DNA of 14,566 nt from Gastranaerophilus sp045639085 (GTDB lineage Bacteria; Cyanobacteriota; Vampirovibrionia; Gastranaerophilales; Gastranaerophilaceae), in the NCBI GenBank assembly GCA_045639085.1, contig JAZUCM010000069.1, forward strand, positions 1 to 14,566. The letters are read 5' to 3'. Below, one piece after another: positions 6,637 to 12,393 of the stretch. The notes below the pieces were generated by a model that was not told where the DNA came from, did not search any database, and was given only the letters and a program-made list of their open reading frames with translations. How positions within the stretch are numbered: position 1 is the stretch's first letter; each line of letters starts with the position of its first letter. Both the position numbers and the translations under genes were made by a program.

Positions 6637-7613
6637 CGCTGCACGCAGCGCACGTAGATGGAATCGGACCGCGTGGCCGGGGTGCGACCGCCCGTGTGGA
6701 AAGTCTGGCGCCAAGCCGAACTAGCAGAAACAACGGAGCCGGACCAAAAGTCACCGGACGAGATACCGACAAGGTCTTTATTGTAGTACATTGAGGTAAG
6801 CTCGTCAATGTTTGGTATTCTTGAATTAGGATCTTGTTCCGTGCAGGCTGCTGAGGCTGCTGTTTGTGCCATTGTTGCTCCGCTTTTCGCGTTGGTTGAA
6901 AGGGGCATTGGAGCAACGATATTAGTATCGTTGTTGTAAAGGGCGGTTATAAAACCTATATCTTTACCTACCATGTTTGGACCTTTGTTACCATTTAAGT
7001 CGTAAACAAAGTTTGCACACATTCTTCCTTGAGAATAATGCCACACATCGCCTGCGCTGTCTTTACAATTTGGGTTATAGTAAAGTGCAATCGTATCACC
7101 ATTCTGTGTTTCAAATGCTGCGGCCTTGGTGTTGGGTTGGGAATATGAATAATGTGCATCAGTACCATCTGCATTCCAACCACTACCAACTAATGAAAAG
7201 TTTACAAAATAATTATTCCAAGCACCGATTGTTTTTGGCCAAGTAATTGTAGAGCCGGCCATATTAGTGTAAGACGTAGGAACGCCACAATCTGCAAGGT
7301 GTTCGCTATCGCAGATGTTGTTTATCTTGAGAACTTTTGAAAGGCCTTCTGTTAGGAATGCCTCAGCGGCTGTATCTTCCGTGAGACTTCCGCCTTCTTC
7401 GGTAACTTTTCCATATCCACCCATTTGCGGCATGATTGAAAGTGCTTGAGACATACGAGCGTATAGGGCTTTTCTTTGTGTGTTCCAAGTCCGTTCGTTA
7501 ATATTCGCCATTAAGCTTGGCAGAGTGATTGCCGCGACAACTCCAATAATTGTGAGGGAAAGTAATATTTCCGCCATCGTAAATGCGTAGCGTTTTTTTA
7601 ATGTTTTTGTCAT
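6633..7613 (-). CDS. Prepilin-type protein with lectin-like, hypervariable-looking C-terminal tail
   Basis: This is a 326-residue type IV pilin-like / pseudopilin protein. A short basic leader (MTKTLKKRYA) precedes FTMAEILLSLTIIGVVAAIT, with the prepilin peptidase site A10|F11 and Glu at +5. The hydrophobic helix would anchor it in the inner membrane or pack it into a pilus. A middle domain with several cysteines (101, 109, 183, 199, 257) follows. The C-terminus reads IPNIDELTSMYYNKDL then FWSGS...W...F..G...YVRCVQR, the pattern of DUF1566/C-type-lectin-like domains. The ATG at 7613 has AGGAGG 6 nt upstream and a near-consensus promoter. The last ~40 codons differ in composition from the rest: 67% GC and only 11 adenines in 108 coding-strand bases, with many C-ending codons. 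This resembles a DGR variable region. A paralogue lies at 13424-14470. Confidence 0.9.
   Translation of the reverse strand: MTKTLKKRYAFTMAEILLSLTIIGVVAAITLPSLMANINERTWNTQRKALYARMSQALSIMPQMGGYGKVTEEGGSLTEDTAAEAFLTEGLSKVLKINNICDSEHLADCGVPTSYTNMAGSTITWPKTIGAWNNYFVNFSLVGSGWNADGTDAHYSYSQPNTKAAAFETQNGDTIALYYNPNCKDSAGDVWHYSQGRMCANFVYDLNGNKGPNMVGKDIGFITALYNNDTNIVAPMPLSTNAKSGATMAQTAASAACTEQDPNSRIPNIDELTSMYYNKDLVGISSGDFWSGSVVSASSAWRQTFHTGGRTPATRSDSIYVRCVQR
6636..6651. other. GC palindrome at the end of the variable tail
   Basis: GCGCTGC (6636-6642) and GCAGCGC (6645-6651) form a perfect 7-bp inverted repeat with a 2-base centre, covering the last codons of the prepilin just before its stop. Cruciform-forming repeats near the 3' end of a variable region are known to assist DGR retrohoming in the Bordetella phage system. 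There is no T-run, so it is not an obvious terminator for the convergent genes meeting here. Confidence 0.5.
6636..6761 (-). other. Candidate DGR variable region (VR) of the prepilin gene
   Basis: This region codes for about residues 285-326 of the prepilin, the segment between the conserved FWSG and the terminal YVRCVQR. On the coding strand it is adenine-poor (11 of 108 bases in 6636-6743) and GC-rich (72 of 108), whereas the equivalent 108 bases of the paralogue have 25 adenines and 50 G/C. Serine, threonine, alanine, arginine and valine codons replace what in such domains is often an asparagine-rich stretch. That is the signature expected when template adenines (AAC/AAT codons) are randomised by a DGR reverse transcriptase. 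No template repeat or reverse transcriptase is in the window, so the call is inference. Confidence 0.45.
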
Positions 7614-7642
7614 TTTAATCCTCCTGCTATTCTCATATATGC

Positions 7643-7671
7643 ATTCTACCATATTTTCTTGTATTTTTCAA
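7643..7671 (-). promoter_or_regulatory. Promoter of the first prepilin gene
   Basis: On the minus strand TTGAAA (7666-7671) and TAGAAT (7643-7648) are separated by exactly 17 bp. The expected start is near 7636, giving a leader of about 23 nt with AGGAGG 6 nt before the ATG at 7613. It is a near-consensus sigma-70 type site. Confidence 0.75.
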
Positions 7672-7688
7672 GTGGTGTTAGAAAACGT

Positions 7689-7771
7689 GCACTCACCAAG
7701 GGGCGGAGATTTTGGCAAAACAGGTCGCTGAAATCCAGATATAATCAGGCTGTTGAGGCGCCCCCCCCCCC
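7689..7771. repeat. Prepilin-upstream repeat, copy 1, ending in a C11 tract
   Basis: About 75 bp are nearly identical to 14489-14566: the core TTTTGGCAAAACAG, then CGCTGAAA, CCAGATATAATCAGG, CTGTTGAGGCG, then a run of C (11 here, 7761-7771). In both places it lies upstream of a prepilin gene, with the run reading as G on the gene's strand. GGGGCG (7700-7705) could pair with CGCCCC (7759-7764), and CCAGATATAATCAGG is an imperfect palindrome. Here it lies beyond the -35 of the gene's own promoter. The homopolymer is prone to length change. Function unknown. Confidence 0.8.
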
Positions 7772-7819
7772 TATTGAACTTCTTATTCTTTTATTGTATT
7801 TTGTATAATTCATATTCTC

Positions 7820-7847
7820 ATGATACCGTATTTTTTGAGTTTGTCAA
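7820..7847 (-). promoter_or_regulatory. Possible outward promoter at the edge of the palindromic repeat
   Basis: On the minus strand TTGACA (7842-7847) and TATCAT (7820-7825) are 16 bp apart. The -35 lies in the conserved flank of the repeat and the -10 outside it. Transcription would run through the G-tract repeat towards the first prepilin, giving a leader of about 200 nt. The same TTGACA flank occurs in the other repeat copy, at the window's left edge. Confidence 0.4.
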
Positions 7848-8010
7848 GGGGCTGCGTGTTAAAGGGTTTAATGGTTAATAGGTTAAATGGGATTAACGTA
7901 ATTTACAATGGCATAAACGCTACGTTTTACCATTGTTTATTTCCATAACCCCTTTTAACCATTTAACTTTTTAACCCTTTAACTCGTTGAAAACGAACAA
8001 CCTTTTAACT
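7837..8010. repeat. Dispersed palindromic octamer repeat, copy 2
   Basis: The left arm (about 7856-7918) carries GTTAAA-type units about 8 bp apart and the right arm (about 7922-7983) carries their complement, with ACAATGG/CCATTGT nearer the centre. A conserved tail with TCGTTGAAAACGA follows. It resembles copy 1 (1-162), but its core aligns better in inverted orientation. It fills much of the 423-bp gene-free region 7614-8036, between mtnA and the first prepilin. No transposase or ORF is seen. Confidence 0.75.
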
Positions 8011-8011
8011 C

Positions 8012-8048
8012 GCCGCAAAGCGGCTTAACGACTTATTCACTTATTCAC
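8012..8048 (-). repeat. Hairpin and octamer repeat at the mtnA 3' end
   Basis: GCCGC (8012-8016) and GCGGC (8020-8024) form a 5-bp hairpin with loop AAA, downstream of the mtnA stop. Two perfect tandem octamers (GTGAATAA on the minus strand, 8048-8033) cover the last mtnA codons and the stop, so the repeat encodes the C-terminal V-N-K. No T-run follows, so termination here is uncertain. CGCCGCAAAG occurs at 8011-8020 and again at 8052-8061. Confidence 0.55.
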
Positions 8049-9107
8049 TTCCGCCGCAAAGACACCAGCGATTGACTTTTTATAATCCGGGCGCAAAATG
8101 CCTTTTTCGGTAATAATTCCCGTAATCAATTCGTGCGGAGTCACATCAAAACCAGGATTTATTACGTTTACATCTTTGGCACAAATTATTTTACCGTTAA
8201 TATGCGTCACTTCTTCCCTATCGCGCTCCTCAATAACAATTTCATCTCCGCTGGCGATTGACGTATCAATAGTCGAAAGCGGTGCAGCTACGTAAAACGG
8301 AATATTATGATATTTCGCGGCAATCGCAACAGTGTAGGTTCCAATTTTATTTGCAGCGTCACCATTAGCTGCAATTCTATCTGCACCAACACAAACCATA
8401 TCAATCATGCCTTTTTTCATAAAATATGAACACATACCGTCTGTAATAAGCGTCGTCGGAATTCCATCCATAGTGAGTTCGAACGTCGTAATCCTTGCCC
8501 CTTGTTGGCGTGGGCGGGTTTCATCGGCAAAAACTTGTACGGTATTATCTTTTGCAAACGCTGAACGAACAACTCCCAATGCCGTTCCATAACCAACTGT
8601 CGCCAAGCCACCCGCGTTACAGTGGGTTAAAATCGTCGCACCTTTAGGCACAACTTCCGCGCCATAATCACCGATTTTTTTGTTAATCGCAATGTCATCA
8701 TTCTCCATCTGAATTGCATTAGATTTTAATTCTTCAATAATCCCCGCGACATCTTTTTGAGATGTTTCAATAACCTCTTTTTGTTTTTTTACGGCCCACA
8801 TAAGATTAACGGCGGTCGGCCTGGATGTCGCCATATAATCCGCTTTCTCAAGCAACTGAGAAACAAAATCCTCTCGCGACAAACCTTTATGAGCTAGTTC
8901 TTGAGCAAAAAGAATAACTCCGTGTGCTCCGGCAATCCCAATAGCTGGCGCGCCTCTAACAATCATTGTGCGTATCGCCTGAAACATTTCTTCGCCGCTA
9001 GTTATATTCACATACTTGAACTCGTGCGGAATAACCGTTTGGTCAACCATTTTAGAATAAGTATCAACCCATTCAATTGTTTTTATTTTTGAATTAAATT
9101 CTGCCAT
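8037..9107 (-). CDS. mtnA: S-methyl-5-thioribose-1-phosphate isomerase
   Basis: This 356-residue cytosolic enzyme converts methylthioribose-1-phosphate to methylthioribulose-1-phosphate in methionine salvage. The signatures are present: RGAPAIG (51-57), RPTA (96-99), the catalytic Cys163 in THCNAGGLATVGYGTALGVVR-like context, ETRPRQQGAR (196-205), and the catalytic Asp243 in GADRIAANGD. eIF2B-alpha-like relatives (ribose-1,5-bisphosphate isomerase) share the fold, but the Cys/Asp pair and the RGAPAIG motif favour MtnA. AAGGAAG precedes the ATG. It begins 9 bp after the preceding membrane-protein gene, as the last gene of a ruvC-led operon. No other methionine-salvage gene is in the window. 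The final codons come from a GTGAATAA tandem repeat. Confidence 0.93.
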   Translation of the reverse strand: MAEFNSKIKTIEWVDTYSKMVDQTVIPHEFKYVNITSGEEMFQAIRTMIVRGAPAIGIAGAHGVILFAQELAHKGLSREDFVSQLLEKADYMATSRPTAVNLMWAVKKQKEVIETSQKDVAGIIEELKSNAIQMENDDIAINKKIGDYGAEVVPKGATILTHCNAGGLATVGYGTALGVVRSAFAKDNTVQVFADETRPRQQGARITTFELTMDGIPTTLITDGMCSYFMKKGMIDMVCVGADRIAANGDAANKIGTYTVAIAAKYHNIPFYVAAPLSTIDTSIASGDEIVIEERDREEVTHINGKIICAKDVNVINPGFDVTPHELITGIITEKGILRPDYKKSIAGVFAAEVNK

Positions 9108-9116
9108 TTTTCTTCC

Positions 9117-9581
9117 TTATTTTAGTTTGAATTGTTTATCTTCTTTAATAGTTGTAAAACTACTTATTATATAATAATACAAAAGTGAAGAAAAAGCATT
9201 AAAAATTACGCTCACCAAAGAAATAAAAATCGTAAACATTACCAATAGCGGGAAATTAGCAAGTTTCAGCACCAAGACAAGCCCGCCTAAATATGTAACA
9301 GGAACGAATAAATTCAAAATATATACTAATGGCAAAAACACAACGGAAAACACCAAATAAGACACAAATCCACAAATCGAACCAACAAAAATGCTTTCTT
9401 TTACTGTAAAAATCTCAAGTTTTCCACTCCTGCGCAAATAAATCGTCACAAAAAGAGAAACGCACGTCATCAACAAAAACACAGCGATTTTGACCACAAA
9501 CGGTAACAATCCCATCAACGCCAAGACGCTCCCACATAACGCACTTATCAGCAAAATTTCTTTCAGCAAACATTTGTCCAT
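9117..9581 (-). CDS. Small multi-pass membrane protein of unknown function
   Basis: This is a 154-residue, very hydrophobic protein with about four transmembrane segments (roughly 8-26, 28-48, 65-95 and 100-145, the last two probably long or split). A short basic loop (LRRSGKL) follows the second, and the C-terminal tail is charged (TTIKEDKQFKLK). I do not recognise the family. The ATG at 9581 is chosen: AGTAGG lies 6 nt upstream and it starts 7 bp after the stop of the TPR gene. An in-frame TTG at 9596, overlapping that stop, is less likely. The gene lies between the matrixin/TPR gene and mtnA in the same operon, so a functional link to the membrane-anchored TPR protein is possible but unproven. 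Confidence 0.72.
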   Translation of the reverse strand: MDKCLLKEILLISALCGSVLALMGLLPFVVKIAVFLLMTCVSLFVTIYLRRSGKLEIFTVKESIFVGSICGFVSYLVFSVVFLPLVYILNLFVPVTYLGGLVLVLKLANFPLLVMFTIFISLVSVIFNAFSSLLYYYIISSFTTIKEDKQFKLK

Positions 9582-9588
9582 CCAACAC

Positions 9589-11331
9589 CTACTCAAAAAT
9601 AAATGGCGGATTATTAGAGAAATTTGACTTCGCCTCTTGCGCCAAAGCTCTTAATTTATCATACTGTTCGGTCTTATAATAAACATGAGCCAAAAGAGCG
9701 TATTCCATAGCGCCGCCGTATTCTTCAATCAATGACAACACCATAGTTTCAGCCTGCTCATAATTTTCGTTCAAAAAATTTGTATATGCAACCAAATAAC
9801 GACTGTCACGAGTATCAAAAAGTGACAAAGCTTTCTGAGCACATTTCAGCGCGTCCTCATTATTGCCAACCTTCACATATACACTTCCCAAGTCCATCAA
9901 CAGTCTGAAGAAAGAATCTTTCGTCTCGACAAACTGAATTGCTGTTTGATAAGATTTCAATGAATCATTATATTTTCCTTGTTGAAAATAAATATACCCA
10001 AGGTTAAAATAAACATTAAACAAATTCTGTTTTTTATTAAGATTTTTTAATGACAACTTATACGCCTCAATTGCTTCAGGATAGCGATGCTGAGATCCGT
10101 AAGTGTCACCCACGCGGGCATAAACCCGTGCTTTCAATTCTGCCTCATTTAACAGCACAATACTTCTTGAATAAACTTCTAAAGCCTCTTCATATTTGCC
10201 GTGTTCACTGTAATAATTCGCCAGTGCAATATGCAGGGACGGAATATCCGGGGATCGCTCAATATTGTAAAGTATAGCTTTTTCAGAGCTAACCGCACGT
10301 TCAACTTTATCTCCCCAAACTTCTTCCGGCTTAATCAATTTTTTGCGCTGTTCCTCGGTGAAATCTTGATTAGTTTTATCCGGCAAAACAGAATAAATAA
10401 GTTTCAACGTGTTCACATCCGCAACATTAATTTCTGGACGAACACTCTTATTTTTATCACCATTTGGATAATACAGAACTTTTTGTTGAGATTTTCCGCT
10501 ATGTCCACGCAACCCCAAAGCATGACCAATTTGTCGCAATGAAACGGCATAAACTAAATCATTTGCATAAACTTCACCGTTACAATCTTTATAGGTCAAT
10601 TCAATGTGAGATTTCTTGATATGGCCGGCATTATCGTATGTAAAATATTGTTTTGCAGTTTCAGAAGATTCTTCTGAACCGCAAGAACGATAAAAATCTT
10701 GCGGATACGAACAAACAATGTTTGCCGCATCAGCCGAGTCAACGAAAGTAAAGTTAATAAATCCACCGGTCGTCTCCTGCCATTTGTCAAAGGCATTACG
10801 CAATTCTTCCACATGCGCCATCGGAACATCCGCTGATTTTGAGATATAAACCTTCAATGGAAAACTATTCGGATTCCATCTCTCCAACGAGCCGTAGGAA
10901 AGAACGCTATCAATATAATTTTCCCCAACTTTTTGGTTAATAATCTTGCGTTTTTTATCCAATATCTCTTTTTTCTTCAACGTGTTGTAATACAATTTTT
11001 CAGGCATTTCACTGACATTTATTTTGAACGTATGCGCCCCAAGTTTTTCGGATTTAGCTTGTTTTTCATCTAAAATCAACGCCAAATCATCCCCTGTCTC
11101 GTTGCTCGCACCATCCAGCCCCAAAAGCTCACGCACAGCCTCGTCATCGGCAACGCTAGGTTCTTCTTTTATCATTTCGGTATTAAGCTTAGCCTTCTTT
11201 TCAGAAGTTTTTGAGCTCAATGTATGCACAAGGCTGATAAAACACCACACAACAATGGCGATTAATGAAACTACCATAAGCCATTTAATTAATATATTTA
11301 AATTTTCTTCAAAATCGTCACTAAAATTCAT
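9589..11331 (-). CDS. Membrane-anchored protein with degenerate matrixin domain and TPR repeats
   Basis: This is a 580-residue protein. An N-terminal transmembrane helix (about 14-36) is followed by an acidic linker, then a metalloprotease-like domain (about 155-315), then TPR-type repeats (about 363-575, e.g. IALANYYSEHGKYEEALEVY and YFNLGYIYFQQGKYNDSLKS). The domain resembles matrixin-type proteins, including the downstream NTLKLIY segment. The zinc motif is damaged: in place of HEIGHALG..GH the protein has RQIGHALGLRGH (266-277), losing the first histidine and the catalytic glutamate; His270 and His277 remain. It is therefore probably not an active protease and may be a binding scaffold facing the periplasm. 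It starts 10 bp after ruvC with AGGA spaced 6 nt, and is followed by the small membrane protein. The fold is fairly confident, the function open. Confidence 0.8.
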   Translation of the reverse strand: MNFSDDFEENLNILIKWLMVVSLIAIVVWCFISLVHTLSSKTSEKKAKLNTEMIKEEPSVADDEAVRELLGLDGASNETGDDLALILDEKQAKSEKLGAHTFKINVSEMPEKLYYNTLKKKEILDKKRKIINQKVGENYIDSVLSYGSLERWNPNSFPLKVYISKSADVPMAHVEELRNAFDKWQETTGGFINFTFVDSADAANIVCSYPQDFYRSCGSEESSETAKQYFTYDNAGHIKKSHIELTYKDCNGEVYANDLVYAVSLRQIGHALGLRGHSGKSQQKVLYYPNGDKNKSVRPEINVADVNTLKLIYSVLPDKTNQDFTEEQRKKLIKPEEVWGDKVERAVSSEKAILYNIERSPDIPSLHIALANYYSEHGKYEEALEVYSRSIVLLNEAELKARVYARVGDTYGSQHRYPEAIEAYKLSLKNLNKKQNLFNVYFNLGYIYFQQGKYNDSLKSYQTAIQFVETKDSFFRLLMDLGSVYVKVGNNEDALKCAQKALSLFDTRDSRYLVAYTNFLNENYEQAETMVLSLIEEYGGAMEYALLAHVYYKTEQYDKLRALAQEAKSNFSNNPPFIFE

Positions 11332-11341
11332 GCTTTCCTCG

Positions 11342-11809
11342 CTACATGTTACGAGTATGACATATTGCTATCGCAATTGCATCAATCGTATCGTCTAATT
11401 TTGGCAAATTTTCTTTTTCAAGAGAAATCTGCACCATACGTTCTACCTCTTTTTTATCAGCACGTCCATACCCCGTCAAAACCTGCTTGACCTCCATTGG
11501 AGTGTATTCATAAATCGGCACCCCGTGTTTTTCAAGAACAGTTAAAATAACCCCTCTGGCATGCGCCACCGGCATAACCGTCGTTCTGTTTCTGAAAAAA
11601 AACAATTTTTCAATCGCAGCCACATCAGGTTTAAACTTCTCCACCAACGCTTCCATATCGTTCTGTATTTCCAGTAAACGTGCGGATTCTCGAGAATTTT
11701 TGTCTGTCCTGATTGAACCCGAAGACAGCAACCCAATATCGGCATCCTCTTTGTTCAAAACGCCATAACCAACTATTGCCATTCCCGGATCAATGCCTAA
11801 TATTCTCAT
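11342..11809 (-). CDS. ruvC: Crossover junction endodeoxyribonuclease RuvC
   Basis: This is a 155-residue Holliday-junction resolvase. The four acidic catalytic residues of the family are all present: Asp7 (LGIDPG), Glu67 (AIEKLFFFRN), Asp140 and Asp143 (LDDTIDAIAIAICH). The length is slightly short but normal for RuvC outside Proteobacteria. RuvA and RuvB, its usual partners, are not in the window. A near-consensus promoter (TTGCAT-17-TATAAT) places the transcription start on the ATG, and no Shine-Dalgarno is seen, implying a leaderless message. It heads an operon with the TPR/matrixin-like, membrane-protein and mtnA genes, and is divergent from hicBA. Confidence 0.95.
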   Translation of the reverse strand: MRILGIDPGMAIVGYGVLNKEDADIGLLSSGSIRTDKNSRESARLLEIQNDMEALVEKFKPDVAAIEKLFFFRNRTTVMPVAHARGVILTVLEKHGVPIYEYTPMEVKQVLTGYGRADKKEVERMVQISLEKENLPKLDDTIDAIAIAICHTRNM

Positions 11810-11815
11810 ATCTCA

Positions 11816-11844
11816 ATTATAACAGAATTATTCACATAATGCAA
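11816..11844 (-). promoter_or_regulatory. ruvC operon promoter (leaderless)
   Basis: On the minus strand TTGCAT (11839-11844) and TATAAT (11816-11821) are 17 bp apart. The -10 ends 6 nt before the ATG at 11809, so transcription should start at or beside the start codon. Confidence 0.75.
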
Positions 11845-11870
11845 ATTTTTAAAATTTAACATACATTCCC

Positions 11871-11899
11871 TTGAAAAAAACAGAAAATAATGTTAAAAT
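11871..11899 (+). promoter_or_regulatory. hicBA promoter
   Basis: TTGAAA (11871-11876) and TAAAAT (11894-11899) are 17 bp apart, followed by AAGAGG (11904-11909) upstream of the ATG at 11919. It lies back to back with the ruvC promoter. Confidence 0.7.
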
Positions 11900-11918
11900 A
11901 AAGAAGAGGTAAAAACTT

Positions 11919-12107
11919 ATGAATTTAAACGTAATTATACACAAAGAAGATAACGGATATTGGGCCGAAGTACCAGCCCTGAAAGGTTGTTTTTCTCAAG
12001 GCGAAACACTGGAAGAAATCAAGGAAAACATAAAAGAAGCTATTATCGCCTGGTTATCAGTTGATGTACAAGACAGTGATGGAGAAGTAATATCTATTGC
12101 ATTATGA
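11919..12107 (+). CDS. hicB: HicB-family antitoxin
   Basis: This is a 62-residue protein made up of only the HicB N-terminal fold: VIIHKEDNGYWAEVPALKGC, then FSQGETLEEIKENIKEAI, a pattern typical of the family. It would bind and neutralise the HicA toxin by direct contact. It lacks the C-terminal ribbon-helix-helix or helix-turn-helix found in longer HicB proteins, so self-repression by this protein alone is doubtful. It has a good promoter and ribosome site, and its stop shares the 4-bp ATGA with the hicA start. The antitoxin comes before the toxin. Confidence 0.88.
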   Translation: MNLNVIIHKEDNGYWAEVPALKGCFSQGETLEEIKENIKEAIIAWLSVDVQDSDGEVISIAL

Positions 12108-12322
12108 AAAACATCTCCGGTAAAAAACTTTGCAAAATACTAGAAGAAAACGGATGGGAATTAGCCAGAATAACCGGCTCACACCACATATACAGAAAAA
12201 ATGGTGAAGATGCAAAAATTGTGGTTCCCGTACACGGTAATAAAGAAATTAAAACAGGATTACTGAAGGCAATTTTGAAAACTGCAGGCCTTCTATCCTT
12301 ATTTTTCACTCTAATTAACTAA
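12104..12322 (+). CDS. hicA: HicA-family mRNA interferase toxin
   Basis: This is a 72-residue protein with the dsRBD-like HicA fold: SGKKLCKILEENGWELARIT, then GSHHIYRK with the catalytic histidine of the family, then VVPVHGNKEIKTGLLKAIL. Such toxins cleave mRNA and are held in check by HicB. The last ~10 residues (GLLSLFFTLIN) are more hydrophobic than usual, so the tail may have drifted, though the core is intact. It is coupled to hicB by a 4-bp overlap. The stop lies at the first bases of a strong terminator hairpin. Confidence 0.9.
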   Translation: MKNISGKKLCKILEENGWELARITGSHHIYRKNGEDAKIVVPVHGNKEIKTGLLKAILKTAGLLSLFFTLIN

Positions 12323-12354
12323 AAGACTTACAAAGTATTGTAAGTCTTTTTATT
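12321..12354 (+). terminator. Rho-independent terminator after hicA
   Basis: A perfect 13-bp stem (AAAAGACTTACAA, 12321-12333; loop AGTA; TTGTAAGTCTTTT, 12338-12350) is followed by TATTTT. The A-run on the other side would also let it work on the minus strand. Confidence 0.85.
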
Positions 12355-12366
12355 TTCTGATAATAT
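12338..12366 (+). promoter_or_regulatory. Possible trpS promoter overlapping the hicA terminator
   Basis: TTGTAA (12338-12343) lies in the right arm of the terminator, 17 bp from TAATAT (12361-12366). AGGA (12381-12384) is 9 nt before the trpS ATG. The -35 overlaps the hairpin, so the two functions share bases. Confidence 0.4.
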
Positions 12367-12393
12367 TAATTTCAAGCGAAAGGAACACAAACA

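Noticed and set aside
7772..7836. Template repeat or small RNA between the C-tract and the palindromic repeat
   Set aside because: The sequence is plain AT-rich DNA with no similarity to the prepilin tail and no hairpin beyond chance.
7856..7985. CRISPR array
   Set aside because: The repeats are 8-bp degenerate units in a palindrome with no spacers; no cas gene is present.
11542..11745. Extra ORFs in other frames of ruvC, glmS, trpS and the prepilins
   Set aside because: They lie wholly inside well-supported genes, lack ribosome sites and encode peptides with no recognisable features.
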